Shown piece by piece: positions 42,151 to 49,863 of a stretch of 64,000 bases of DNA. Position 1 is the first letter of the stretch. The number at the start of each line of letters is the position of its first letter. The DNA comes from Nocardia terpenica (GTDB lineage: Bacteria; Actinomycetota; Actinomycetes; Mycobacteriales; Mycobacteriaceae). The notes below the pieces were generated by a model. The model was not told the origin of the DNA and searched no databases. It was given only the letters and a program-made list of their open reading frames with translations. Both the position numbers and the translations under genes were made by a program. The stretch lies in the NCBI RefSeq assembly GCF_013186535.1, contig NZ_JABMCZ010000002.1, positions 1,550,001-1,614,000 on the forward strand, given 5' to 3'.

Positions 42151-44211
42151 CTACGGGTCCGGTGGGTCGTTCAGGGTGGCGTGCATGAGGAAGACGTTGT
42201 AGCTGCCCCACGCCGACATGGTGAAGTACAGGTCCTTGCCCGTCGACCAGGGATGGATGAATCCGCCGTAGGCCGCGGGATAGTCGTCGGTGTCGACCAG
42301 GACCGTGCCGTCGGTCCAGGCGCCCTGCGGTTCGGCCGCGGTGCGCAGGACGAGGGCGTGCCGGACCGGATCCAGGTGGACCATCTGCCACTGCCCGCTG
42401 GACTCGTCGTAGCGCACCGACAGCTCGCCCGCGATGCCGGGGAACACCGGGGTGGCGCAGTTCTCCTCGGCGGGGGCCCAGACGCCGTCGACCCAGTACT
42501 GGTACGCGGACTTGTTCAGGACCTCCTTCTTCGGCACCCGGGCCAGGCCGACCACGCCGATGCGGCCGTTCGGCGTGCCGAACATGTAGACGTAGTCGCC
42601 GTGCGGCGCCATCGCCGTCACCTGGAAGCGATCGAGCCCGAAGATGTTGTCCCACAGCGCGTACTGATCCTTGGTCCAGGTGCGCCCGTCGTCATCGGAG
42701 TAGGCCAGCCCGCCGCGGTTGGTCCACCACATGCCGGGGATCTTGCTCCACCGGTTGACCGACATGTAGCTCAGATACTGCCGCGACCCGACGGCGAAAC
42801 CTGAGGTCGGGATGACGGTGGTCTCGAAGTTCTTGATCTTGCGGCTGTCCAGCAACTCCGCCGCGTGACAGCGGCTGTCCTGCACCATATTGTCGATGAC
42901 CAGGCCCTTCGACAGGTCGCGCTCGGTGCTGTAGCCGAGCACATTGCTGCGCCAGTCCGGGCCGCCCGCACCGCCGGGCTGCCAGCCCTTGCCGAAGGTG
43001 TCGCCGAAGACCGCGGCCACCTCGCCCGGCCTGGTCTCCCACAGGATGCCGAGGTCGGTGCCGTCCACCTGCCAGCGCATATCGGTGCGGTTCGACGATC
43101 CGGGCCCGGTCACCTGATTCACCAGATCCACCGAGTCCACCTGCCGGGGCGCGACCGGCGCGGCGGCCGGACCGGGCGCCGCGGGATGCACGACGGGCGG
43201 CGGCGGCGTCTCGGGCGGCGGCGGGGTGCCGCCCGGCACCGGGATCGGAATCGGCTCGATATCCGGGGTGAAGTCGATACTCGGCAGATTCAGCGGCCCA
43301 CCGCCGCGAAACCCGGATCCGGAACTGGAACCCGAAGCGGCCGAACCGGAATCGGGCGGGGCGCCCTGGGGCGAGCCGGGCCCGGATGCCGACCCGGAGC
43401 CCGGCCCCGTGGCCGATCCCGAGCCGGGCGATCCCGAATTGGGCCCCGAACTGGAACCCGGCCCAGGCCCATAGGCGGAACCGGAGTCGGGCCCGGAATT
43501 CCCCCCGGAGCCGGATGCCGACCCCGAGTTGGGCCCTGCGCCGGGCGAACCCGAGCCGGAGGCGGATCCCGAGTCGGGCCCCGTGCTGGGCGAACCCGAA
43601 CTGGAGGCGGATCCCGAGTTGGGCCCTGTGCTGGGCGAACCCGAACTGGAGGCGGATCCCGAGTCGGGCCCCGTGCCGGGGGCACCCGAGCCGGAGGCGG
43701 ATCCCGAGCCGGGCGCACCCGAGCCGGATCCCGATCCCGAATTCGGCTCGGTGCCAGGCGATCCCGAGTTGGGGCCGGGCGCAGGGTTCGGGTCCTGCCC
43801 GGTGCCCCCGTCGGGGCCGGTGCCGGAATCGTCCCTCTCCGAGGGACTCTGGGGCGGGTCGGGCTTGGGGTTGTCCCGTATATCGGGGCACGGGTTCTGG
43901 CATGGATCGGCCGGCAGCGGGACCGGGTCGATGCGGGTGTTGTCCGGCGGCGGGCCCGGTATCGGTACCGGCGTCGGTTGCGGTACCGGATAGGGGATTT
44001 CGATGTGCTGCGGCAGGGGCGGGAGCAGCGGGGGCGGCGGCAGGTTCGGATCGGGTTGGCGCGCCCGCGGATCCAGACCGGTCTCCCCGCAGGCATTCAC
44101 CGGCGGCGGCGCCCAGGGGGCGGGCGCGGCCGACGCGGGCGCGGTGAGCGCTCCGATCAGCAGCACACCGAAAAGCGCTGGGGCAGCGGCATTATGGCAG
44201 CGAGCGCGCAC
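42151..44211 (-). CDS. Secreted DUF4185 protein, putative arabinan-active hydrolase (GH183-like)
   Basis: 686 residues. Signal peptide (MRARCHNAAAPALFGVLLIGALTAPASAAPA), a Pro-rich stretch, then a Gly/Ser/Pro/Asp-rich region (about 145-300) with repeats of SGSASSSGSPSTGPD type. The C-terminal ~340 residues are the DUF4185 domain (TDLGILWE, AAVFGDTFGKGWQ, MWWTNRGGLAYSDDDGRTWTKDQ, YVYMFGTPNGRIGVVGLARV, YGGFIHPWSTGKDLYFTMSAWG). DUF4185 members in mycobacteria were shown to be endo-D-arabinanases (family GH183), so cell-wall arabinan is a plausible substrate. Activity here is not shown. The start GTG has no strong SD. Confidence 0.8.
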   Translation of the reverse strand: MRARCHNAAAPALFGVLLIGALTAPASAAPAPWAPPPVNACGETGLDPRARQPDPNLPPPPLLPPLPQHIEIPYPVPQPTPVPIPGPPPDNTRIDPVPLPADPCQNPCPDIRDNPKPDPPQSPSERDDSGTGPDGGTGQDPNPAPGPNSGSPGTEPNSGSGSGSGAPGSGSASGSGAPGTGPDSGSASSSGSPSTGPNSGSASSSGSPSTGPDSGSASGSGSPGAGPNSGSASGSGGNSGPDSGSAYGPGPGSSSGPNSGSPGSGSATGPGSGSASGPGSPQGAPPDSGSAASGSSSGSGFRGGGPLNLPSIDFTPDIEPIPIPVPGGTPPPPETPPPPVVHPAAPGPAAAPVAPRQVDSVDLVNQVTGPGSSNRTDMRWQVDGTDLGILWETRPGEVAAVFGDTFGKGWQPGGAGGPDWRSNVLGYSTERDLSKGLVIDNMVQDSRCHAAELLDSRKIKNFETTVIPTSGFAVGSRQYLSYMSVNRWSKIPGMWWTNRGGLAYSDDDGRTWTKDQYALWDNIFGLDRFQVTAMAPHGDYVYMFGTPNGRIGVVGLARVPKKEVLNKSAYQYWVDGVWAPAEENCATPVFPGIAGELSVRYDESSGQWQMVHLDPVRHALVLRTAAEPQGAWTDGTVLVDTDDYPAAYGGFIHPWSTGKDLYFTMSAWGSYNVFLMHATLNDPPDP
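43514..43680 (-). repeat. 45-bp imperfect tandem repeats in the DUF4185 gene
   Basis: About 3.5 units of 45 bp encode SGSASSSGSPSTGPD and variants. They form the most regular part of a longer low-complexity tract at about 43320-43790 and keep the reading frame. Confidence 0.7.
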
Positions 44212-44431
44212 GTCGGGTCCGGCTACCGCGCGGATTCGCCGCGGTCGACCGCGGCCGACGCCGCGCCGAAGTTCTTCGCCGACAAGCCCATCTCTCTCTC
44301 GGTTCTCCAGACGTGCCCCCCACGATGAGAGCGCACAGCGATCCGCCGCCGCATCCGGGGCGGCTCACAGCGGGACCCAATTTAACCGACCGGGCCGCCC
44401 GAGCGCAGCCCGACGGGCAAGGAAGCCTCGA

Positions 44432-45742
44432 TCACCGAATCCGGGTGTGCCTGCGGCTGTTCAGCGCGATGGCCGCCAACCCCAGCCCGTAGCACGCCGC
44501 GCCCGCGAGCACCACGCCCGGAGAACGTCCGTCGGCCGGGATCACCAGCGCCGTCACCGCGACCGCCAGCACGAACGTGATGTTGAAGACCGTGTCCTGC
44601 AACGCGAACACCTGCCCGCGCCGGGCGTCATCGATATCCATCTGCATGGTGGCGTCGCCGGTGAGCTTCACGGTCTGCCCGGCCAGCCCGAGCAGGAACG
44701 CCCCGACCAGCAGCAGCCGATGGGCGTGCCCCTCGGCCCCGGCGACGGTGATCGGCGTGATCAGCAGCAGCTGCACCAGCAGCGCGGCGACCAGCCCCGC
44801 GACCACGGTGCGCGGCCGCCCGAGTCGCGGAATCAGCAGCGGCGCGGCCACCGCCGCGACCAGCATGCCCGAGGCGACCGCGGTGATGGCCACGCCGAAA
44901 CCGAGCAGCCCGCTGCTCAGCGACAGTTCCCCGGGCGTGCGCCGCAGCACCAGCACCATCAGCAAGGTGTTGGCGCCGAACACGATTCGATGGGTGCCGA
45001 TGCCGAGCATGGCCGTGGTGCATTCGCGCGACTCCCACACCGCCCGCGCGCCGGTGCGCAGTCCGGTCAGGATGGCGCGCAACGAGCCGCCCGCCCGCTC
45101 CCCCTCCGGCCCCAGCGCCCGCGGCCCGAATCCGGCGGCGGCCACCGCGCCCGCGACCGATCCCGCCGCGCTGGTCGCCACCGCCACCGCCGAGGCCGTA
45201 TCCCCGGCCCCGATCGCGCCGATGAGGGCGACCGCGGCCGCCGCACCCGCCCCGGCGCAGCCCGAGGCCGCGGTCGCCAGCACCGAGTTCATCGGCACCA
45301 GCCAGCGCTGCTCCACCACCCGCGGCAGCGCCGCCGACACCCCGGCCAGCACGAACCGGCTGATCCCGACCACCGCCAGCGCGAGCAGCAGCAGCGGCGT
45401 ATCCGGGATGCCGACCATCAGCCCCGCGGCCGCGACCCCGATCAGCAAGGCGCGCAGCACATTCGCCACCAGCAGCACGGCGCGCCGGTCCCAGCGGTCC
45501 AGCAGCGCCCCGGCGTACGGGCCGATGATCGAATACGGCAGCAGCAGCACGGTGAACCCGCCCGCCACGCCGAGCGGGTCGGTGGCGCGCTCGGGGTTGA
45601 ACAGGATCGCCCCCGACAGCGCCGCCTGGAACATGCCGTCGCCGAACTGCCCGGAAAATCGGACCAGGGCCAGCCGCAGCATGCCCGGACTGCGCAGCAG
45701 AGCGGCCATCGCCGCGCGTCGCGCGCGCTGCCGCTCGGTCAT
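44432..45742 (-). CDS. MFS transporter
   Basis: 436 residues with about 12 hydrophobic segments. It begins MTERQRARRAAMAALLRSPGMLRLALVRFSGQFGDGMFQAALSGAILFNPERATDP, and the first loop (SIIGPYAGALLDRWDRRAVLL) carries an MFS motif-A-like D-R-R pattern. The substrate is unknown. The ATG at 45742 overlaps the upstream Nudix stop; a GTG at 45748 is an alternative (GTGA overlap). The two genes are translationally coupled. Confidence 0.85.
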   Translation of the reverse strand: MTERQRARRAAMAALLRSPGMLRLALVRFSGQFGDGMFQAALSGAILFNPERATDPLGVAGGFTVLLLPYSIIGPYAGALLDRWDRRAVLLVANVLRALLIGVAAAGLMVGIPDTPLLLLALAVVGISRFVLAGVSAALPRVVEQRWLVPMNSVLATAASGCAGAGAAAAVALIGAIGAGDTASAVAVATSAAGSVAGAVAAAGFGPRALGPEGERAGGSLRAILTGLRTGARAVWESRECTTAMLGIGTHRIVFGANTLLMVLVLRRTPGELSLSSGLLGFGVAITAVASGMLVAAVAAPLLIPRLGRPRTVVAGLVAALLVQLLLITPITVAGAEGHAHRLLLVGAFLLGLAGQTVKLTGDATMQMDIDDARRGQVFALQDTVFNITFVLAVAVTALVIPADGRSPGVVLAGAACYGLGLAAIALNSRRHTRIR

Positions 45743-45744
45743 CG

Positions 45745-46206
45745 TCACTGCCCGGACCGCGCTGCCACCAGGGTGCGGACCGTCTCCCGCATATCGGGCG
45801 CCATCGGCAGGCCCGCCAGCGTCTCGGCGTCGATCCAGCGGAACTCGTCGTGTTCGTCCGGCTCCAGCGAGACCTCGCCCGGCTCGACCTCCACCACGAA
45901 GCTGTACTTGCGCACCCGCGACTTGGTGCGGGTGGCGTAGTCGAAGCCGCCGACCACGTCGACGATGCGCCGCACCCGCAGCCCGGTCTCCTCGAACAGC
46001 TCGCGGGCCACGCAGTCGGCGAACGACTCCCCCGATTCCACGCCGCCGCCGGGCAGTTCGTACATCCCACCCTGCCAATCATTGGCGACACGCCGCACCA
46101 CCAGCAGTTTTCGCTCCCGGAACACGGCGACGCCGACCACGAAGTGGTCGATGCCCGCGCTGCGGGCCTGCTGCCGGAGGTCGCGCTCGAGATCCGCGGG
46201 GAACAT
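45745..46206 (-). CDS. Nudix hydrolase
   Basis: 153 residues. It begins MFPADLERDLRQQARSAGIDHFVVGVAVF. The complete Nudix box GGGVESGESFADCVARELFEETGL is at about residues 52-75, and a downstream EHDEFRWIDAETLAGLPM is typical of the family. The substrate is unknown; the coupling to an MFS gene suggests a detoxification or nucleotide-related role, but this is weak. GGAGGTGAGG precedes the ATG. Confidence 0.88.
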   Translation of the reverse strand: MFPADLERDLRQQARSAGIDHFVVGVAVFRERKLLVVRRVANDWQGGMYELPGGGVESGESFADCVARELFEETGLRVRRIVDVVGGFDYATRTKSRVRKYSFVVEVEPGEVSLEPDEHDEFRWIDAETLAGLPMAPDMRETVRTLVAARSGQ

Positions 46207-46483
46207 TCGCGCCTCACCTCCGGTTCGTCTTGCGGCACACCATGATACGGACGCCCGCGGCCGGTCCGGGCGGGGCCGGCGGCCCGACCGGGGCCGGATG
46301 GAGCGCCGGGCATTTGCCGCCGCACCCGCGACCGCGTGCGAGCCGGTCCCGGTTCGGGTGCCGATGTAGCCCCCGGACCCCGGGCGGCTCCACGCTAGAA
46401 TTTACTAGGAATTCAGGGTGTGGTGCGGGATGTGCTCCTACCCTTGAACGGTGATCGGTGCTCGCCCCGAGAGGAGGACCACG

Positions 46484-47275
46484 GTGTCCACACTCACGAC
46501 ACCTCACATCGACGTTCATCGTGGCGGCGACCGCATGAAAACCCGTGTGGCGTGGCTGGATTCGAAGCACTCATTCTCCTTCGGCGAGCACTACGATCCC
46601 GATAACACCCATCACGGCCTGTTGCTCGTGAATAACGAGGATATTGTCTCGCCGGGTCAGGGTTTCGACACGCATCCGCATCGCGATATGGAGATTGTCA
46701 CCTGGGTGCTGAGCGGCTCACTGGTGCACCAGGATTCGCTCGGGCACAGCGGCGTCGTCTATCCCGGCCTGGCGCAGCGGATGAGCGCGGGCACCGGAAT
46801 CCTGCACTCGGAGAAGAACGATTCCTGGCGGCTGGCCGCCGACCGGGGCGGCACCGGCGAGCACACCGAGCCGGTGCACTTCGTGCAGATGTGGGTGGTC
46901 CCCGACGAGCCCGGCCTCACCCCCGGCTACCAGCAGCTCGAGATCGACGAGGAGCTGGCCGGCGGCGGCCTGGTGACGGTGGCCTCCGGGTTGCCGCGCT
47001 ACCGGGACCGCACCGCCATCGCCATCGCCAGCAGTCATTCCGCGCTGCACGCGGCGCGCATGGCGGTCCCGGGCCGGGCGCGCTCGGTGGAGCTGCCCGA
47101 GGCCCCCTATCTGCATCTGTTCGTGGCCCGGGGCGAGGTCGAGATGGAGGGCGTCGGCACCCTCTACGAGGGCGACGCGGTGCGGCTCACCCGCAGCGGT
47201 GGGCAGCGGATCGTCGCGAACCTGCCGTCGGAAGTCTTGGTGTGGGAGATGCACGCGCGACTCGGAGGGCAATAA
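46484..47275 (+). CDS. Pirin-family cupin protein
   Basis: 263 residues. The N-terminal pirin cupin has GFDTHPHRDMEIVTWVLSGSLVHQDSLGHSG, with the metal-binding His and Glu, and QRMSAGTGILHSEKND. The C-terminal half is a second cupin-like domain (LHLFVARGEVEMEGVGTLYEGDAVRLT). Pirins include quercetin-2,3-dioxygenases and redox-sensing regulators; which applies here is unknown. The GTG at 46484 has GAGGAGG 6 nt upstream. Confidence 0.9.
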   Translation: MSTLTTPHIDVHRGGDRMKTRVAWLDSKHSFSFGEHYDPDNTHHGLLLVNNEDIVSPGQGFDTHPHRDMEIVTWVLSGSLVHQDSLGHSGVVYPGLAQRMSAGTGILHSEKNDSWRLAADRGGTGEHTEPVHFVQMWVVPDEPGLTPGYQQLEIDEELAGGGLVTVASGLPRYRDRTAIAIASSHSALHAARMAVPGRARSVELPEAPYLHLFVARGEVEMEGVGTLYEGDAVRLTRSGGQRIVANLPSEVLVWEMHARLGGQ

Positions 47276-47306
47276 CATTCAGGGCCGAACGAGAGGACAG
47301 TGAGCC

Positions 47307-47822
47307 ATGACGGAGAACCCGCCACCCGGCCAGTACCCCCCGCCCGGCCAGTACCCGCCGCCCCCGCCCGGCAACTATCCGCCGCCACCCGGTGGCGCGT
47401 TTCCCGGGCAGCCCGGCCAGCCGTACTGGCAGGAGCCGCAGAGCCGGGGCCTGGCCATCACCGCCCTGGTGCTGGGTATTCTCGCGCTGCTGAGCTGCTG
47501 GACGGTGTTCGGCGGCATCATCTTCGGCCTGCTGGCGCTGATCTTCGGCATCATCGCCACGGTCAAGTCGCGCCGCGGCACCGCGGCCGGCGGTGGCATG
47601 GCGATCACCGGCCTGATCCTGGGCCTGCTCGGCCTGATCGCCGCCATCGTGCTGGTCGCCATCGGCGTGACCTTCTTCGTCAACAACGGCGGCAAGGACT
47701 TCGTCGACTGCGTCAACAAGGCCAACGGCGACCAGTCCAAGATCGACCAGTGCCAGCGTGACTGGAACAAGACCTTGGAGAACAAGTTCAGCGTGACCCT
47801 CACGCCGCGTCCTACGGAGTGA
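47307..47822 (+). CDS. DUF4190 small membrane protein
   Basis: 171 residues. A Pro/Gly/Tyr-rich N-terminus (QYPPPGQYPPPPPGNYPPPP) is followed by two transmembrane segments (AITALVLGILALLSCWTVFGGIIFGLLALIFGIIA and MAITGLILGLLGLIAAIVLVAIGVTFFV) and a short exported C-terminus with a Cys pair (DCVNKANGDQSKIDQCQ). This is the DUF4190 pattern, common in Mycobacteriales and of unknown function. It lies 32 bp after the pirin gene in the same direction. Confidence 0.85.
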   Translation: MTENPPPGQYPPPGQYPPPPPGNYPPPPGGAFPGQPGQPYWQEPQSRGLAITALVLGILALLSCWTVFGGIIFGLLALIFGIIATVKSRRGTAAGGGMAITGLILGLLGLIAAIVLVAIGVTFFVNNGGKDFVDCVNKANGDQSKIDQCQRDWNKTLENKFSVTLTPRPTE

Positions 47823-47935
47823 TCCCGGCCAAAAGCACGCCGGGATCATCTGATCGGCCCACGCCGGGATCATTTGGTCGGCCCTCGCCGGGGTGACGTT
47901 GCCCCGTCGATCCCGGCATGCTTTTGGCCGGGATC
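47821..47935. repeat. Inverted pair of interspersed palindromes, probable bidirectional terminator
   Basis: One copy begins GATCCCGGCCAAAAGCACGC (47821-47847) and an inverted copy begins GATCCCGGCATGCTTTTGGC (47909-47935). They are reverse complements with one mismatch. Between them lie partial copies (GGCCCACGCCGGGATCA, GGCCCTCGCCGGGGTGA). The block separates the DUF4190 gene (+) from a convergent minus-strand gene, so it may terminate both. Confidence 0.75.
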
Positions 47936-47948
47936 GCCCGCCGAGCAT

Positions 47949-48476
47949 TCAGGCGTACCGGTACGTCCGGGTCAGGGTGACCACCTCGGTGAGGGTGGGG
48001 CGGGTGTCGTCGGTGGGGGCGTCGATCCAGACTCGGTAGCCGGTGCGTTCGTCGGCGGGGGAGGGCAGGACGATGCGGGTGCCGGGCATGGCCAGGGTGG
48101 CGCCGCGGTGGAACAGCTCGCCGAGGATGGTCATGTCCTGGATCGAGTCGTCGGCGTGGTCGGTGAGGAAGGTCCAGCGGCCCGAGCGGGGATGGCCGAT
48201 GATCGGGCCGTGCCGGTCGCGGTCGCGCAGTTGCTCGCGGATCCGCCCGCCCAGCGCGGCGGGCATGGTCAGGGCGCCGACCGCGCCGACCTCCAGCATG
48301 ATCCGGCCCAGCGCCGGTTCGACCACGCCGTAGAGCCCGTGCAGTTTCCGGTATTCGCGGCAGCGGGCCAGCGCCTCCTGGGCGGCGGAGTAGGAGACCG
48401 CCGACGCGGGTTCGTCGGGCGCGATGGGTGGCGGCTCGTTCGGGAATCGCATGCCCGCCGGGTCCAGCGTGTTCAT
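47949..48476 (-). CDS. Protein of unknown function, partner of XRE/DUF397 genes
   Basis: 175 residues, with no signal or membrane segment. The C-terminal part (GPIIGHPRSGRWTFLTDHADD, LFHRGATLAMPGTRIVLPSPADERTGYRVWIDAP) recalls small proteins related to prim-pol-like domains that accompany XRE/DUF397 regulators in actinomycetes; the resemblance is weak. The ATG at 48476 follows GAGG. It diverges from the XRE gene with a 115-bp shared promoter region. Confidence 0.6.
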   Translation of the reverse strand: MNTLDPAGMRFPNEPPPIAPDEPASAVSYSAAQEALARCREYRKLHGLYGVVEPALGRIMLEVGAVGALTMPAALGGRIREQLRDRDRHGPIIGHPRSGRWTFLTDHADDSIQDMTILGELFHRGATLAMPGTRIVLPSPADERTGYRVWIDAPTDDTRPTLTEVVTLTRTYRYA

Positions 48477-48591
48477 GGCGCCTCGTCTCGTGGTCGAGTC
48501 CAGCCACACCGATGCATCGACGGTATCGCCGCGCAATCGAAATGACAATAGTCACACGCCGGGTAATCGCACGGGCGTACCATCACCGTCC

Positions 48592-49443
48592 ATGGCTCCC
48601 CTGTCTCCCACCGTCGCCCGGTGGGAATTGGTGCTTCGCCTGCGGGAATTGCGTGAGCAACGCGGTTTCGACTCGGCCGGATTCGCCAAGCGGGTCGCCT
48701 TCACCCCGGCCAACTGGTCGCATGTCGAGAAGGGCCGTCGGGTGCTCACGCACAACACCATCGGCCCGGTCCTCGAGCTGCTGGACGTGTCCGACGAGGA
48801 GCGCGACGAACTGCTCGCGCTGCTGACCGCCAGCAAGGAGCGCGGCTGGTGGGCCAAGTCCTCGGCGCTGATCGGCCCGGAGCTGCAGCGCTACTACGGC
48901 ATGGAGTACGGCGCGGACAGCATCCGCAGCTACGACAGCCTGGTGGTGCCCGGCCTGCTGCAGACCGAGGACTACGCGCGCGCACTGATCAGCGCGGACG
49001 TCATGATCCGCCCGGTGCAGGTGGAACAGCTGGTCGCGGTGCGGATGCGTCGGCAGCAGCGGCTGCGCGGCCCGGACCGGGTGGAGCTGACCGCGGTGGT
49101 CGGCGAGGCGACGCTGCTGCAGCAGATCGGCGGCGCGAAGGTGCTGCGCGGCCAGCTGGAATACCTGGCGAGCCTGCTCGAGGAGCTCGACACCGTGACG
49201 GTGCGGGTGATCCCGTTCGGCGCCACGGCCGGGGCGATCCTGGGCGGCTCCAGCTTCCACCTGCTCGATTTCGCCTCCGAGAACCTGCCCACCTTCGGCT
49301 GGGCGGAGAGCGCGGTCTTCGGCGGGCCGGTCGACAATCCCGAACAGGTCCGCGACCTGGCCTTCGCATATGTGCGTGCACTCGACCAATCCCTCAGTCG
49401 CACTGACTCATTGGCGCTGATCAGGACCTACGCCCGCGTGTAA
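48592..49443 (+). CDS. XRE-family regulator with DUF5753 domain
   Basis: 283 residues. An N-terminal helix-turn-helix (LRELREQRGFDSAGFAKRVAFTPANWSHVEKGRRVLTHNTIGPVLELLDV) is joined to a DUF5753 C-terminal domain (SYDSLVVPGLLQTEDYARALISA, LLQQIGGAKVLRGQLEYLASLLEELDTVTVRVIPFGATAGAILGGSSFHLLDF). Such XRE proteins are typically paired with DUF397 partners and regulate development or antibiotic genes in Streptomyces (for example WhiJ/BldB-type modules). The start is ATG at 48592, and the DUF397 gene follows 9 bp after its stop. Confidence 0.88.
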   Translation: MAPLSPTVARWELVLRLRELREQRGFDSAGFAKRVAFTPANWSHVEKGRRVLTHNTIGPVLELLDVSDEERDELLALLTASKERGWWAKSSALIGPELQRYYGMEYGADSIRSYDSLVVPGLLQTEDYARALISADVMIRPVQVEQLVAVRMRRQQRLRGPDRVELTAVVGEATLLQQIGGAKVLRGQLEYLASLLEELDTVTVRVIPFGATAGAILGGSSFHLLDFASENLPTFGWAESAVFGGPVDNPEQVRDLAFAYVRALDQSLSRTDSLALIRTYARV

Positions 49444-49452
49444 AATCTGCCC

Positions 49453-49824
49453 ATGGCAACCCGATATCGGCCGGAGATCACCGCCTGGTTCACCTCCACC
49501 CGTACCAACAACGGGAACCAATGCGTCGAGGTGCGGTTCGACGGCCATGCGGTGCACATCCGGGACAGCAAATTCCGGCGCGAGCCGGGCCACCGCCCCG
49601 AGGCCCAGCCGGTCATCACCGTCGGCGCGGGCGAGTGGATGGCCTTCCTCGACATCGTCCGGGGCCGGGCGGCCACCACCCCGCTGACCGCGCACACCAC
49701 CGCCGACGGGCACACCACCCTCCGCCACCGCGGTACCGCGCTCACCTACACCCCGGGCGAGTGGCGCGCCTTCGTGGCGGGCGTGCGCGACGGCGAGTTC
49801 GACCGGACCGCCCTGCCCGCCTGA
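49453..49824 (+). CDS. Tandem DUF397-domain protein, partner of the XRE regulator
   Basis: 123 residues with two DUF397 modules. The first, about 10-68, has WFTSTRTNNGNQCVEVRF, VHIRDSKFR and ITVGAGEWMAFLDIVR. The second, about 75-120, is a diverged copy (TTADGHTTLRHRGTALTYTPGEWRAFVAGVRDGEF). Most DUF397 proteins have one copy of about 65 residues. In WhiJ-type modules the DUF397 partner counteracts the XRE regulator, giving an antitoxin-like or anti-repressor role (inference). Confidence 0.8.
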   Translation: MATRYRPEITAWFTSTRTNNGNQCVEVRFDGHAVHIRDSKFRREPGHRPEAQPVITVGAGEWMAFLDIVRGRAATTPLTAHTTADGHTTLRHRGTALTYTPGEWRAFVAGVRDGEFDRTALPA

Positions 49825-49863
49825 GCCGGGCGCGCACTCCCGGTCGTCGGCATACTGGAGATC

